Origin: an uncultured Collinsella sp.
GTDB taxonomy: Bacteria; Actinomycetota; Coriobacteriia; Coriobacteriales; Coriobacteriaceae
Direction: 5' to 3'
Length of the DNA stretch: 5,651 bases
Assembly: GCA_958431945.1 (NCBI GenBank)
Contig: CAUASQ010000108.1
Coordinates: 1 to 5,651, forward strand
The notes under the pieces: model-generated
Told to the model about the DNA's origin: nothing
What the model saw: the letters and a program-made list of their open reading frames with translations, nothing else
Databases searched by the model: none
Made by a program: the position numbers and the translations under genes
Shown here: piece after piece, positions 5,569 through 5,651 of the stretch
How the letters are laid out: each line of letters begins with the position of its first letter
How positions within the stretch are numbered: the first letter of the stretch is position 1

Positions 5569-5651
5569 ATGGCAGCATCCGACATGATGTCCGCCCTGAT
5601 GGAGCTTTGCCAGGAGAAGCACATCGACCAGCTCTACCTGATCGACCGCCT
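5569..5651 (+). CDS. nusA: Transcription termination/antitermination factor NusA (partial, N-terminus only)
   Basis: The first 27 codons are visible before the window ends, starting MAASDMMSALMELCQEKHID. The pattern of a short N-terminal helix followed by EKHIDQLYLIDRL fits the N-terminal RNA polymerase-binding domain of NusA. The position directly after rimP supports this strongly. NusA binds RNA polymerase and modulates pausing, intrinsic termination and antitermination. AAGGAAGG (5553-5560), inside the end of rimP, serves as ribosome binding site 8 bases before the ATG. One base separates the rimP stop from this start. The S1 and KH domains lie outside the window, so domain completeness cannot be judged. 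Confidence 0.88.
   Translation, partial: MAASDMMSALMELCQEKHIDQLYLIDR

Overview
The window looks like ordinary chromosomal DNA from a high-GC Gram-positive bacterium. The best guess is an actinobacterium of the class Coriobacteriia, such as a gut Collinsella-like organism. The reasons are strong G/C preference at third codon positions, A/G-rich ribosome binding sites (AAAGGAG, GGAGG), intrinsic terminators with U-tracts, and the character of the IMPDH, LeuRS, RimP and NusA proteins. The taxon is an inference from recall; no search was run. No mobile element, CRISPR array, rRNA or canonical tRNA gene was found.

Layout, left to right. Bases 1-269 on the minus strand hold the first 89 codons of a small winged-helix regulator resembling the DNA-binding domain of ModE; it runs off the left edge. 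It is divergent from guaB (463-1974), and the 193-bp gap carries probable back-to-back promoters and two perfect palindromes near the guaB transcript start. guaB encodes an IMP dehydrogenase that committs IMP to guanine nucleotides, and it ends at an intrinsic terminator (2026-2070). leuS (2238-4814, leucyl-tRNA synthetase) follows, preceded by an unusual leader with a 29-bp inverted repeat around a second hairpin. leuS has its own terminator (4844-4878). A strong promoter (4966-4994) then drives rimP (5073-5567) and nusA (from 5569, cut by the right edge). A complete intrinsic terminator lies between that promoter and the rimP ribosome binding site.

All identified enzymes and factors are housekeeping: guanine nucleotide supply, leucine charging, 30S maturation and transcription elongation/termination. 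guaB, leuS and rimP-nusA appear to be three separate transcription units because each is bounded by its own terminator and promoter.

The most noteworthy points are non-coding: the leuS leader (2094-2211), which matches no riboswitch or T-box I can recognise, and the promoter-proximal terminator before rimP-nusA, which suggests attenuation, possibly by NusA itself. At protein level, the IMPDH closely resembles the enzyme of the protozoan Tritrichomonas foetus, and the LeuRS editing site lacks a usually conserved histidine.
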